Positions 27,178-36,275 are shown, counted from the stretch's first letter. The stretch is DNA of 64,000 nucleotides from Phytopseudomonas straminea (GCF_900112645.1 NZ_FOMO01000005.1:124001-188000), one strand, 5' to 3'. The notes: generated from the sequence alone by a model not told the origin. Numbers and translations: made by a program.

Positions 27178-27712
27178 GGGATAGGGGAACGGCCGCTACC
27201 GCCGCGCGCCGGTTCCATGGCATGACAGCCAAAAGCCTGGCCATACCACACCAGCCGGTCGCGCCCGCAAACATCAGCCCTGCACCGACAAATGCCGACA
27301 GGCCGAAGAAGCCGGGTGTGAGCAGCAGACCCAGCAGAACGCCGATCAACACCAGCGCACCAGCTATGATCTGAACCTGGCGCATTATTTCCAGCGGCTG
27401 CGAGCGGTCGGTCACCGTCGGTTGTCCGGCCTGCCGCCACGCATCGATGCCGCCGTCGACCAGGTAGGCCGGCGCGGTGCCTGCGGCTTCGCCGAGCCGC
27501 GCTGCGTTGGCGGTAGTGCGCATGCCTGACTTGCAATGAAAGATGACCGGGCGATCGCCATGTGGGAGATCACTGATCCGATCAAGCGGGACGTTGATTG
27601 CGCCCGGAATGCGTTCACGTGCATGTTCGTCAGCGCTACGAATGTCGACCAGGCGTGCGCCGGCGGCGATGGCGATTCGTGCATCAGCAGGGGACAGGGT
27701 CTTGAGTGTCAT
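27155..27712 (-). CDS. Rhodanese-like sulfurtransferase fused to DUF2892 membrane domain
   Basis: 185 aa. Residues 1-105 are a single rhodanese domain with the active-site loop HCKSGMRT (catalytic Cys near residue 61). Residues 110-165 have two membrane helices of the DUF2892 type (VLIGVLLGLLL and VGAGLMFAGATGWCGMARLLA). The ATG at 27712 has AAGGA 8 bases upstream. Its start is 4 bases from the ArsR gene stop, so the two form an operon likely controlled by that repressor. Suggested role: membrane-linked handling of sulfane sulfur. The C-terminal codons lie in a REP element, so the natural end may have been altered. Confidence 0.88.
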   Translation of the reverse strand: MTLKTLSPADARIAIAAGARLVDIRSADEHARERIPGAINVPLDRISDLPHGDRPVIFHCKSGMRTTANAARLGEAAGTAPAYLVDGGIDAWRQAGQPTVTDRSQPLEIMRQVQIIAGALVLIGVLLGLLLTPGFFGLSAFVGAGLMFAGATGWCGMARLLAVMPWNRRAAVAAVPLSRGTGGDA

Positions 27713-27716
27713 GACA

Positions 27717-28031
27717 TCAATCCTTGCAGTAGAGCTGATAGAGGGTGGCGAGCAGCGTTTCCACCCGGGCATCGGCGACGGTGTACCAGAGGGTCTGGCT
27801 TTCCCGCCGATAGGTGACGAGACCTTCGTCGCGCATCTTGGCAAGGTGCTGCGAACAGGCCGATTGCGACAGGCCGACATCACGAGCCAGATCGCCGACC
27901 GTCATCTGGCCATGCTCGACCAGCTTGCATAGCAGCATCAGTCGGCGGGTATTGCCGATTGCCTTGAGCGTGCTGGCGACCTGTTCGGCTTTCGTCTCGA
28001 AGGACGCCAGATCCATAGGTGGTTTGTACAT
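27717..28031 (-). CDS. ArsR-family persulfide-responsive repressor (BigR/SqrR-like)
   Basis: 104 aa winged-helix protein of the ArsR/SmtB family (QMTVGDLARDVGLSQSACSQHLAKMRDEGLV is the DNA-binding helix-turn-helix, residues 42-72). Metal-site residues are missing. Instead Cys35 and Cys102, 67 residues apart, fall where BigR, SqrR and YgaV carry the pair that forms a tetrasulfide bridge on exposure to persulfide (family knowledge). Divergent to a persulfide dioxygenase gene with a palindrome between them, exactly the BigR arrangement. Probably represses both directions. Confidence 0.88.
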   Translation of the reverse strand: MYKPPMDLASFETKAEQVASTLKAIGNTRRLMLLCKLVEHGQMTVGDLARDVGLSQSACSQHLAKMRDEGLVTYRRESQTLWYTVADARVETLLATLYQLYCKD

Positions 28032-28057
28032 GATGCGCCTTTAAATTAGTTGTTGCT

Positions 28058-28078
28058 TATTTAGCTACTTCTAAAATA
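28058..28078. promoter_or_regulatory. Palindromic operator between the ArsR repressor and persulfide dioxygenase genes
   Basis: TATTTAG-CTACTT-CTAAAATA is an imperfect AT-rich inverted repeat located in the 74-base divergent gap. Position and sequence type fit a BigR/ArsR-family operator that overlaps both promoters. Confidence 0.65.
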
Positions 28079-28105
28079 GCTTGGCAAGCACTAACGGACG
28101 CAATC

Positions 28106-28984
28106 ATGACCCAACCCAGCATCGAGGCATTTTTCGACGAGCCGACCAATACCATCAGCTACCTGGTTGGCGACCCCGTGACACGAGTGGCCGCGGTGAT
28201 CGATCCGGTACTGGACTTCGATATAGCCAGCGGTGTCGCGGATACGCGTTCGGCCGAGCGGATTCTCGCCTTCGCCAGCGACCATGATTGGCGGATCGAG
28301 ATGGTGCTGGAAACGCACGCGCACGCCGACCATCTGTCGGCTGCACCCTTCCTGGCCGCGCATTCGGGCGCCTGGATCGGTATCGGCGCGCATATCCGTG
28401 AGGTGCAGAAAATCTTTCGTCCCGTGTTCGCGATGGACGATCTCAAGATCGATGGTTCGGACTTCGACAGGCTATTCGAAGACGGCGAGCGTTTCCCCAT
28501 CGGCACGCTGGAGGTGGAGGTTCTCCACGTCCCGGGGCATACGCCAGCCGATGTGGCCTACCGCATCGGCGATGCAGCCTTCGTCGGCGACACGCTGTTC
28601 ATGCCCGACTACGGCACCGCCCGTGCCGACTTCCCAGGCGGCAGTGCGCGCAAGCTTTACCGCTCGATTCGTCGCCTGTTGGCGCTTGCTAATTCGACAC
28701 GTCTGTTCTTGTGCCACGACTACAAGGCCCCAGGCCGCGATGAATATCGTTGGGAGACGACGGTGGGCGAGCAGCGCCGGTCAAGCGTGCATGTTCATGA
28801 CGGCGTGAGCGAGGACCAGTTCGTGGCGATGCGCGAGCAACGCGACGCTGGTCTTTCAGTGCCGAAGCTGTTGCTGCCGTCGATCCAGGTCAATATCCGC
28901 GCTGGTCATTTCATTGAGGCCGAGGCGAACGGCGTGAGCTATCTGCGTATTCCGGTCAAATGGAAAACCGGGTCAGGTAGTTAA
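28106..28984 (+). CDS. Persulfide dioxygenase (ETHE1/Blh-like metallo-beta-lactamase)
   Basis: 292 aa metallo-hydrolase fold with the metal motif THAHADHLSA (about residues 70-79), a further His in LHVPGHTP (about 145) and Asp in FVGDTLF, and the YGTARADFPGG segment typical of ETHE1-type persulfide dioxygenases, which oxidise glutathione persulfide to sulfite with a mononuclear iron. The context (BigR-like repressor, rhodaneses) supports this over a glyoxalase II role. Length is somewhat longer than ETHE1, as in Blh-type bacterial enzymes. Confidence 0.9.
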   Translation: MTQPSIEAFFDEPTNTISYLVGDPVTRVAAVIDPVLDFDIASGVADTRSAERILAFASDHDWRIEMVLETHAHADHLSAAPFLAAHSGAWIGIGAHIREVQKIFRPVFAMDDLKIDGSDFDRLFEDGERFPIGTLEVEVLHVPGHTPADVAYRIGDAAFVGDTLFMPDYGTARADFPGGSARKLYRSIRRLLALANSTRLFLCHDYKAPGRDEYRWETTVGEQRRSSVHVHDGVSEDQFVAMREQRDAGLSVPKLLLPSIQVNIRAGHFIEAEANGVSYLRIPVKWKTGSGS

Positions 28985-29029
28985 GCCCTTGCGTCGTCGG
29001 CGCCCGCCATGGAGGCGGGCGCTTATGCG

Positions 29030-29881
29030 TCACACCACGCCGGTAGCCTTCGGCGTATCGGCGCGGCTGCCCCATTCGGTCCAGGAGCCGTCGTACAGCG
29101 CGCCTTCCGGCAAGCCGGCCACCTCCATGCCGAGCAGCAGCACTGCCGCGGTAACGCCGCTGCCGCAGCTGGTGATCACCGGTTTATTGCCATCGACACC
29201 GGCTGCGCTGAACAGGGTACGCAGGGTCTCCGCGGGCTGCAGGGTGTGATCGCTGCGCAGTAGGCGGCTGTACGGCAGATTCTGGCTGCCCGGAATATGT
29301 CCGGAGGCGACACCAGGGCGCGCCTCGGCGGTGCTGCCGTCGAAGCGGTTGGCAGCGCGGGCGTCGAGAATCAGCGTGTCGTCGCGCTCGATGGCCTCCA
29401 GCACGTCACCCAGGCCGCGGACCTTGCGGGCGTGCACGTTGACCTGGAAGCTGCGCTCTTGGGCAGCAGCCGGCTCGCCGGTTTCGGTGGCGCGCTGTTC
29501 GGCCAGCCATTTGGGCAGCCCGCCATCGAGTACCGCCACGTTCTGGTGGCCGAAGTAGCGAAACAGCCACCAGGCGCGGGCGGCGGAGAATAGGCCTTTC
29601 TGGTCATAGACCACCACGCGGGTGTCGTTGCCCACGCCCTCGGCGCCGGCCAGTCGCGCGAAGCGGCCCTGGGATGGCAGGGTGTGGGGCAGTGGGGTAT
29701 CCGGGTCGGAAAAGGCGTCGATATCGAAGAAACGGGCACCGGGAATATGCGCCTTGAGATACTCCTCGCGGCCATTTTTTCCTTCGTTGGGCAGATAGGT
29801 GCTGGCATCGAACAGCACCAGGTCCGCGGTGTTGCCTTCGCGCGCCAGCCAGTCGGTTGTTACCAGAGGGCCAAATGTCAT
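29030..29881 (-). CDS. sseA: 3-mercaptopyruvate/thiosulfate sulfurtransferase
   Basis: 283 aa with two tandem rhodanese domains: inactive N-terminal (residues 1-140) and catalytic C-terminal with the active-site loop TSCGSGVTA (Cys near residue 238). CGSGVT is the 3-mercaptopyruvate-type loop, in contrast to CRKGVT of thiosulfate rhodaneses. It transfers sulfane sulfur to a thiol acceptor in the cytosol. Convergent with the persulfide dioxygenase gene, so its regulation is probably separate. Confidence 0.92.
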   Translation of the reverse strand: MTFGPLVTTDWLAREGNTADLVLFDASTYLPNEGKNGREEYLKAHIPGARFFDIDAFSDPDTPLPHTLPSQGRFARLAGAEGVGNDTRVVVYDQKGLFSAARAWWLFRYFGHQNVAVLDGGLPKWLAEQRATETGEPAAAQERSFQVNVHARKVRGLGDVLEAIERDDTLILDARAANRFDGSTAEARPGVASGHIPGSQNLPYSRLLRSDHTLQPAETLRTLFSAAGVDGNKPVITSCGSGVTAAVLLLGMEVAGLPEGALYDGSWTEWGSRADTPKATGVV

Positions 29882-29995
29882 GCTTCGTCTCCTTGCGTAG
29901 CGTTGGCGTTCATCCTGCCAGCTTGGCGGGCGCGGTGCAGCCTTTGGCGACCGGCTGAACAGACCGATTTTGTCTATGCATGTAATGCAGCGCGT

Positions 29996-30856
29996 TCAGG
30001 CCAGCAGCTCTTCGAGAATGCTGAGGTTGAAATGCCGCTGCAGGGTGACGGCGAAGAACTGCTCGGCGATCTCGGGGATCTCGGCATACAGCTGCAGCAC
30101 ACCGGCCTGCAGCTCGTCCTGCACCACCACTGCCGGCAGCAGGGCCATGTCGCCGGAGTCGCGCGCCAGCAGGCGCAGCATGGCCATGTCGTCGACTTCC
30201 GCGCAGATGTCGGGGCGCAGGCTGTGACTGTCGCAGAACAAATCGAACTGACTGCGGATGTCGCTGCTGCGCCCCGGTACGATCAGCCGGGCTTGCTGCA
30301 GATCGCGCTGCAAGTCGAAGCCATCAGCGCGCGGCGGGCCGACCAGGCAAACGCTCTGCCGATCCAGCAGGCGACAGCGCCAGGAACGCTGAGCGTCGCT
30401 GCTCACCGCCTGGTTGGTCAGCACCACGTCCAATTTGTGCAGCGCCAGGCGCTCCAGCAGGTCGTTCAGACCGCCGGACTCCAGCACGATGCGCAGCTCG
30501 CCACGCCCCAGGAAGGGACGCAGCAGGTTCTCCTGAAAGTTACGCGACAGCGTGGCCACCGCGCCGATGCGCAGTTGTTGATTGGCCTGCAAAGCGCCCT
30601 GCAGGGTCATCTGCAGTTCACTACCAAGGGCGAAGATGCTATCGGCGTAATCCAGCACCAGTTGGCCGGCCTCGGTCAGCAGCAGGTTGCGCCCGGAGCG
30701 GATGAACAGGGCGTGGCCGAGCTGCTCCTCGAGTGCGCGGATCTGCGTCGACAGCGCCGACTGCGCCACGTGCAGGGTCTGGGCGGCGCGGGTCAGGTTG
30801 CCTTCCTTGGCCACGGCCCAGAAGTAGTGCAGGTGATGAAAATTCAGGCGGCGCAT
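29996..30856 (-). CDS. LysR-family transcriptional regulator next to dabBA
   Basis: 286 aa. The N-terminal winged helix-turn-helix (FHHLHYFWAVAKEGNLTRAAQTLHVAQSALSTQIR-type, residues 6-40) is of the NhaR-like LysR subgroup; a periplasmic-binding-like effector domain follows (from about residue 92). Divergent to the dabB-dabA pair with a 102-base gap, the usual place for a LysR regulator of the adjacent operon. The inducer is unknown; a signal linked to CO2 or bicarbonate supply is the natural guess. Confidence 0.88.
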   Translation of the reverse strand: MRRLNFHHLHYFWAVAKEGNLTRAAQTLHVAQSALSTQIRALEEQLGHALFIRSGRNLLLTEAGQLVLDYADSIFALGSELQMTLQGALQANQQLRIGAVATLSRNFQENLLRPFLGRGELRIVLESGGLNDLLERLALHKLDVVLTNQAVSSDAQRSWRCRLLDRQSVCLVGPPRADGFDLQRDLQQARLIVPGRSSDIRSQFDLFCDSHSLRPDICAEVDDMAMLRLLARDSGDMALLPAVVVQDELQAGVLQLYAEIPEIAEQFFAVTLQRHFNLSILEELLA

Positions 30857-30958
30857 GCGAGGTTCTCTAAAAGCGAATGTTTGGTTCTTATCAATCTATT
30901 TTAATTAAGTAAAGCGCTCCCGGAGACTACCGCCATTATCTAGCTCTGGAGATCGCTC

Positions 30959-32512
30959 ATGTACCCCACGCTCTCTTATTTAGCCACCTGGCTGCCGTGG
31001 CTGTACGCCCTGGCGCTGGTGCCTGTCGCCCTGTGGTCTGCGCGCCTGACCAAAAGCCTGTGGTGCGCGGGTCGCCTGGCGGCTATAGCTGGTGTGGCGC
31101 TGGTGCTGGCGGCGCTGCTACAGGCTGGTCTGGACGACCAGCCCGCTGACCGCCTGGGGCTGGCCATGGCCAGCCTGGTCAGCCTGCTGGCGCTGGTGAT
31201 CGTCGAGTTCTCCGCGCGCTACCTGCAGGGCGAGTCGGGCCAGCGCCGATATTTGCTAGCTTTGCTCGGCACCCTGGCGGCGGTGGCGCTGGTGGTCACC
31301 AGCCGCGACCTGTACGCCCTGGTGGCCGCCTGGATCGTTTCCAGCCTGTGCCTGCACCAACTGCTGACCTTCTACCCCGATCGGCCCATGGCCCTGGTGG
31401 TGGCGCACAAGAAATTCATCGCCAGTCGCCTGGCAGATGTCTGTTTACTGGTAGCCAGTGTGCTCCTGGTACGCGCGGCCGGTAGTAGCGAGCTGGCGGC
31501 GGTTACCGAGCAGGTGACGCTGCGTCTGCAGCAGGGCAGCGCTCTGGGTTGGGACCTGCAATTGGCGGCCGTGCTGCTGGTGCTTACGGTGACTCTCAAA
31601 TCGGCGCAGTTGCCGGTGCACGGCTGGTTGATTCAGGTGATGGAGGCGCCGACACCGGTCTCCGCGCTGCTGCATGCCGGGCTGGTCAATCTCGGTGGTT
31701 TCGTGCTGCTGCGTTTCGCGCCGTTGCTGTCTGCCGCGCCGGTCGCGCAGACGCTGCTGGTGGTGATTGGCGGGCTGACCGCTGTGCTCGCCGCGTTGGT
31801 GATGATGACCCGCATCAGCATCAAGGTACGCCTGGCCTGGTCGACCTGCGCGCAGATGGGCTTCATGCTGCTCGAAATCGGCCTTGGCCTATACGAGCTA
31901 GCGCTGGTGCACCTGCTGGCGCACTCGTTGTACAAGGCCCATGCCTTCCTTGCCTCCGGCGAAACGGTGCTGCAGGTGCGTCACCACGCCCTGCAGCCGG
32001 CTCGCCCGGCACCGAATCTCGCGGCCTTGCTGCTGGCGCTGTTGCTGGCGGCGCTGGCCGTGGTTCTGCTCGACCAACTGTGGCGCCATTTCGTGCCGGC
32101 TCAGCCGCTGCCGCTGGAGGCACTGGCTATTCTCGCCGTGGGGCTGGCGCCCTGGTGCCTGCGCCGCGGCCAGCCGTTCTACGCCGCTGCCACGCTGGCG
32201 GCGCTGCTGAGTCTGTATCTGCTCTGGCACCTGGCCGCGAGCTGGATTCTCGCCAGCCACGAGCCGCTGCCTGACGCTCCGCTGGCCCTGAGCGTGCTCG
32301 CTCTGGGCCTGTTCCTCGTGCTCTACCTGCTGCAGGCGTGGATCGTCGCGCGGCCGCAAGATGCGTTGGCGCGGCGCCTGTATCCGGCGGCCTTCGCCGG
32401 CTTCTTTCTCGATGAACACTTCACCCGTCTGACCTTTCGCCTGTGGCCGGTGCGGCCGCTGCCGCAACGCCCGCAGCAAGCCACCTTGACCGTTATCGGA
32501 GAGCGCCCATGA
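30959..32512 (+). CDS. dabB: DabB, proton-channel-like subunit of the DIC accumulation complex
   Basis: 517 aa, about 13 membrane helices, related to NuoL/MrpA (ND5) subunits. The conserved pieces LKSAQLPVHGWLIQVMEAPTPVSALLHAG-type (about residues 215-245) and the helix lysines typical of ion-translocating antiporter-like subunits are present. It is not part of a nuo or mrp operon but is coupled by a 4-base overlap (ATGA) to DabA, so it is DabB: cation flow through it energises hydration of CO2 to bicarbonate by DabA. Confidence 0.9.
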   Translation: MYPTLSYLATWLPWLYALALVPVALWSARLTKSLWCAGRLAAIAGVALVLAALLQAGLDDQPADRLGLAMASLVSLLALVIVEFSARYLQGESGQRRYLLALLGTLAAVALVVTSRDLYALVAAWIVSSLCLHQLLTFYPDRPMALVVAHKKFIASRLADVCLLVASVLLVRAAGSSELAAVTEQVTLRLQQGSALGWDLQLAAVLLVLTVTLKSAQLPVHGWLIQVMEAPTPVSALLHAGLVNLGGFVLLRFAPLLSAAPVAQTLLVVIGGLTAVLAALVMMTRISIKVRLAWSTCAQMGFMLLEIGLGLYELALVHLLAHSLYKAHAFLASGETVLQVRHHALQPARPAPNLAALLLALLLAALAVVLLDQLWRHFVPAQPLPLEALAILAVGLAPWCLRRGQPFYAAATLAALLSLYLLWHLAASWILASHEPLPDAPLALSVLALGLFLVLYLLQAWIVARPQDALARRLYPAAFAGFFLDEHFTRLTFRLWPVRPLPQRPQQATLTVIGERP

Positions 32513-34953
32513 ATGCCATCGAATACTTCTTCGTGCTCGACCGCGACACCCTGCATGCCGCCGCCGCGAGGGCCTGCGAGCGCATCGCACCGACCTGGCC
32601 GCTGGATCGCCTGATCGCCGTCAACCCGTTGTGGGAGCGCCGCCAGCAGAGCTGGGCCGAGGTGGCCGAGCAACTCTGGCGCCGCGCCGGCAGCCGGCTG
32701 ACCCTGAACGCCGAGGACTATCGCCAGGCCTGGACCAGCGGTGCGATTGGTGAGCGTCACCTGCAGCAGGCGCTGGAGGGCGACTCCCGTGGCTGGACGC
32801 TTCAGCATCTGCTGCAGGCCTTGCAAGGCGCCGACGACGAGGCGCGTGGCTTGCCGCTGCTGGAGGACATGGCCGACGCCGATATCGCGCTGCCGGGCTG
32901 GCCGACCCTGATCACCCAGCAGATCGGCCAGTGTTGCGCCGCCTGGTTCGATGAAAGCCAGGCCGACTGGCATGTGAATCGCCAGGGCGGCCTGTACAAG
33001 GCCTGGCGCCAGGCCATGCAGGATGATCGCGGGCTGAGCGTACTCAGCGCCTGCCCCGAACTGAGCGCGCGCATCGCCGAGTTGCCGCCGCAGGCCGAAG
33101 TTGCCCTGGAGCTTGCAGTGCAGCGCCTGGGCCTCAGCGCCGACGAGCTTGAGGAGTGGTTCGACTGCCTGTTGCTGCGCAACCTCGGTTGGGCATCCTG
33201 GTGCGCTTACCAGCGCTGGCAGGCTCGGCAGGGCGGTGGCGACGATGCGACGCTGTTCGACCTGTTGGCCATTCGTGCCGGCTGGGAATGGCTGGTGGAT
33301 GACCGCCGGCGCGAGGCGGGCAGCCGCTGGGACAACTGGCGCCGTGCCTGGCAGGCCGCCCGCGCTCAGCAGCCCTCATCGAGCTGGCAGGCGCTGCAGC
33401 TGTGGCAACGTGCCGAGGAGCTGGCCTGGCAGGAGCGGCTGCAGCAGCTGTTGTGCATTCAGCCGCCGCAACCGGTAACGCAGGCGCCCCTGGCCAAGGT
33501 CTACTTCTGTATCGACGTGCGCTCCGAGCCGTTGCGCCGCGCCCTGGAGACGGTCTGCCCAGAAGTCGAGACCGGTGGTTTCGCCGGCTTCTTCGGCCTG
33601 CCCATCGCCTATACACCGCTGGGCACCTGTGCCACGCGGCCGCAATTGCCAGGTCTGCTGGCCCCGCAACTGATGGTCGGCGACAGCAGCGGCGATACTA
33701 GCCGTGATACCGAGTTGGCCGAACGCCGCCAGGTGCGGCTGACGCGCCAGGGGCGTTGGCGGCTGTTCGAGCGCTTGCCGGCTTCCGGTTTCAGCCTGGT
33801 CGAGTCCCTTGGTTTGGGTTATGCCGCCAGCCTGCTGGGGCGCACCTGCGGCCTGCTGGGCGCCGGCCATTCGGCCGAGCGGGTGGCCTGGAAACCTGCC
33901 GAGTGGCAGCGCTTGCGCCCGGTACTGGCGCTCGAATCGGCCCCGCAGCGGGTCGAGATGGCCGCGCATATTCTGCGGGCGATGAGCCTGACCCGGGACT
34001 TTCCGCCGCTGATCCTGCTGCTTGGCCACGGCAGCCAGAGCGCCAACAACCCTCAGGCCGCCGGCCTGGACTGCGGCGCCTGTTGCGGGCAGAGCGGCGA
34101 AATCAATGCCCGGGTGCTGGCCGATCTGCTCAACAACCCACGAGTGCGCAAAGGGTTGATTGGGCAAGGCATTGTGCTGCCTACCGAGTGCCGCGTGCTG
34201 GCCGGGCTGCACAACACCACCACAGACGAAGTAGAGGTGTTCGATACTCAGGCGCTGCCGCCGGCACTCGCGCCAACCTGGCAGCGCCTGCGCGAGGCAC
34301 TGGATGGCGCGGCGCGGCGGGTACGTCAGGAGCGCGCGCCGACTCTGGGCCTGGAGCATCTGGCCGATAACCCCGAGCGGCTGCTGAAGGCGCTGTACCG
34401 GCGCGCTAATGACTGGTCACAAACGCGTCCGGAGTGGGGGTTGGCCGGCAATGCCGCCTTTATTGCTGCGCCACGGTCGCGCAGCCGTGGGCTGAATCTG
34501 CAGGGCCGTGCCTTTCTGCACGACTACGACTGGCGCCTGGACGAAGGCGGCAAGGTGCTGGAGCAGATCATGACCGCGCCCATGGTAGTGGCGCACTGGA
34601 TCAACCTGCAGTACCTGACCTCGACCACCGACAACGGGCGCTTCGGCAGCGGCAACAAGGTGCTGCACAACGTGGTGGGCGGCCATATCGGCGTGTTCGA
34701 GGGCAATGGCGGCGACCTGCGCATCGGCCTGGCGCGGCAATCGCTGCACGACGGTCAGCGCTGGATGCACCGCCCGCTACGCCTGAGCGTGGTGATCGCC
34801 GCACCATGCGCGATGATCGATCAGGTCATCGCCAATCATCAGGTGGTGCGGGAACTGGTGGAGAACGGTTGGTTGCACCTGCTGCGCCTGGATGATCAGC
34901 CAGGTGCGCCGTTGCAGATTCGCGATGGCCGCGGCTGGCGGCCGCTGAACTGA
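32509..34953 (+). CDS. dabA: DabA, inorganic carbon uptake subunit (DUF2309)
   Basis: 814 aa of the DUF2309/UPF0753 family. The beta-carbonic-anhydrase-like zinc site can be seen: Cys334 and Asp336 in CIDVRSE, His507 in LGHGSQS and Cys522 in LDCGACCG. Their spacings (2, 171 and 15 residues) equal those I recall for the founding DabA (C351, D353, H524, C539). It should act on the cytoplasmic membrane as a vectorial anhydrase with DabB. The ATG at 32509 overlaps the dabB stop; an upstream ATG at 32443 lies inside dabB and is not used. Confidence 0.93.
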   Translation: MNAIEYFFVLDRDTLHAAAARACERIAPTWPLDRLIAVNPLWERRQQSWAEVAEQLWRRAGSRLTLNAEDYRQAWTSGAIGERHLQQALEGDSRGWTLQHLLQALQGADDEARGLPLLEDMADADIALPGWPTLITQQIGQCCAAWFDESQADWHVNRQGGLYKAWRQAMQDDRGLSVLSACPELSARIAELPPQAEVALELAVQRLGLSADELEEWFDCLLLRNLGWASWCAYQRWQARQGGGDDATLFDLLAIRAGWEWLVDDRRREAGSRWDNWRRAWQAARAQQPSSSWQALQLWQRAEELAWQERLQQLLCIQPPQPVTQAPLAKVYFCIDVRSEPLRRALETVCPEVETGGFAGFFGLPIAYTPLGTCATRPQLPGLLAPQLMVGDSSGDTSRDTELAERRQVRLTRQGRWRLFERLPASGFSLVESLGLGYAASLLGRTCGLLGAGHSAERVAWKPAEWQRLRPVLALESAPQRVEMAAHILRAMSLTRDFPPLILLLGHGSQSANNPQAAGLDCGACCGQSGEINARVLADLLNNPRVRKGLIGQGIVLPTECRVLAGLHNTTTDEVEVFDTQALPPALAPTWQRLREALDGAARRVRQERAPTLGLEHLADNPERLLKALYRRANDWSQTRPEWGLAGNAAFIAAPRSRSRGLNLQGRAFLHDYDWRLDEGGKVLEQIMTAPMVVAHWINLQYLTSTTDNGRFGSGNKVLHNVVGGHIGVFEGNGGDLRIGLARQSLHDGQRWMHRPLRLSVVIAAPCAMIDQVIANHQVVRELVENGWLHLLRLDDQPGAPLQIRDGRGWRPLN

Positions 34954-34966
34954 GCCGCCGTGTGGG

Positions 34967-35905
34967 TTACTGGGTGGTGGCGCGCTGCAGGCGCTCGTGT
35001 ACCGCTGCCCAGGCGGCGCCTTGTGGCGGCAGGGCGATATGCAGGTGGCGCAGCTGCAAAGCATCGAGCTGGTAGAGGGCTGCATACAGGCCCGCGGCAT
35101 AGCGTTCGGGGTCGGCGCTCAGGTCGATGGCCGGGCCGAGGGTCGGACGGGCCTGGCCGCACCAGATCCAGCCGCAGTCCGGCGTATCCAGCGCAGCGTT
35201 GGGGACCTCGACAAAGGTGCTGGCCAGGGTGCCTGGCGCGTAGTGGCGGCGATGCTGCCCGGGCGCGCGCAGGCCGCCGGCCTGGGTGTCCAGAGCCTGG
35301 CCGAGCACCTGCTGCAGGCGCTCTTGGTCGAGCATGCCATGGCGCAGCAGGCGCGGGCTGTCGCCGGGCAGCAGGGCGACGATGCTCGACTCCAGGCCGA
35401 CCTGGCAGGCGCCGCCGTCGAGGATCAGCAGCTCGCTATCGGCGAACTGCTGAGCGACGTGGGCGGCGCTGGTCGGGCTGATCGACATGTAGCGGTTGGC
35501 CGACGGCGCCACCAGCCCGCCACCGAAGGTCTGCAGCAAGGCGCGGGCGTCCGGATGAGCCGGTACGCGCAGGGCCACGCTGTCTTGCCCGGCGGTAACG
35601 CTGCGCAGCACATCGTCACGGGCCGGCAGCACCAGGGTCAGCGGCCCCGGCCAGAAGGCGTCCATCAACATCTGCGCTTCAGGCGAGATCTCGCGGACCC
35701 AGTCGGCCGCCTGGCTGGCATCGGCCAGATGAACGATCAGCGGGTTGCTGCCCGGGCGCCCCTTGAGCTGGAACACCTTGGCCACGGCGTCGCCGTTGCG
35801 GGCATCGGCCGCCAGGCCGTAGACGGTTTCGGTGGGCATCGCGACCAGTTCGCCGCTCTGCAGTTGGCGGGCGCAGCGCTCGATGTCGAGGGTGATGGTG
35901 GGCAT
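34967..35905 (-). CDS. tsaC: Threonylcarbamoyl-AMP synthase (Sua5/YciO/YrdC family)
   Basis: 312 aa. Residues 1-205 are the YrdC domain (GELVAMPTETVYGLAADA, KGRPGSNPLIVHL, PSANRYMSISPT), which makes L-threonylcarbamoyl-AMP from Thr, bicarbonate and ATP for the t6A37 tRNA modification. Residues 215-312 resemble the shorter C-terminal Sua5 domain. The start at ATG 35905 gives MPTITLDIERCA; a longer frame to 35986 has no support. Convergent with dabA. Pseudomonas may carry a second, YrdC-only copy elsewhere; this is the long Sua5-type form. Confidence 0.9.
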   Translation of the reverse strand: MPTITLDIERCARQLQSGELVAMPTETVYGLAADARNGDAVAKVFQLKGRPGSNPLIVHLADASQAADWVREISPEAQMLMDAFWPGPLTLVLPARDDVLRSVTAGQDSVALRVPAHPDARALLQTFGGGLVAPSANRYMSISPTSAAHVAQQFADSELLILDGGACQVGLESSIVALLPGDSPRLLRHGMLDQERLQQVLGQALDTQAGGLRAPGQHRRHYAPGTLASTFVEVPNAALDTPDCGWIWCGQARPTLGPAIDLSADPERYAAGLYAALYQLDALQLRHLHIALPPQGAAWAAVHERLQRATTQ

Positions 35906-35996
35906 GGCTGACAAGGTAACTCGTGGTATTCGGGTGAAAGCGGGCAATTCTAAGATCTTTCGCAGCCGGTGACAGGCGCTTTGCACCTGGTGCCAA

Positions 35997-36275
35997 TCAA
36001 TCGCGGAAGAACACCTGCACCAGGTGATAGCCGAACTGGCTCTTGATCGGGCCGTGCACTTCGCGCAGCGGCTTCTTGAAAATCACCTGATCGATCACCC
36101 GCACCATCTGCCCCGGGCGGACTTCGCCCAGGTCGCCGCCTTTCTTGCCGGACGGACAGGTCGAATGTTTGCGCGCCAGCACGTCGAAGGCTTCGCCGCC
36201 GGCGATGCGCTTCTTCAGAGCAGCGGCTTCCGCTTCGGTCTTGACCAGGATGTGGCGGGCCATTGCCTTTGCCAT
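35997..36275 (-). CDS. ppiC: Parvulin-type peptidyl-prolyl isomerase
   Basis: 92 aa, consisting of a single parvulin domain with no signal peptide: ARHILVKTEAEA, FDVLARKHSTCPSGKKGGDLGEV, and PIKSQFGYHLVQV are the standard motifs. Size and sequence match cytosolic PpiC (Par10). ATG at 36275 with GAGGAAC upstream. Confidence 0.94.
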   Translation of the reverse strand: MAKAMARHILVKTEAEAAALKKRIAGGEAFDVLARKHSTCPSGKKGGDLGEVRPGQMVRVIDQVIFKKPLREVHGPIKSQFGYHLVQVFFRD

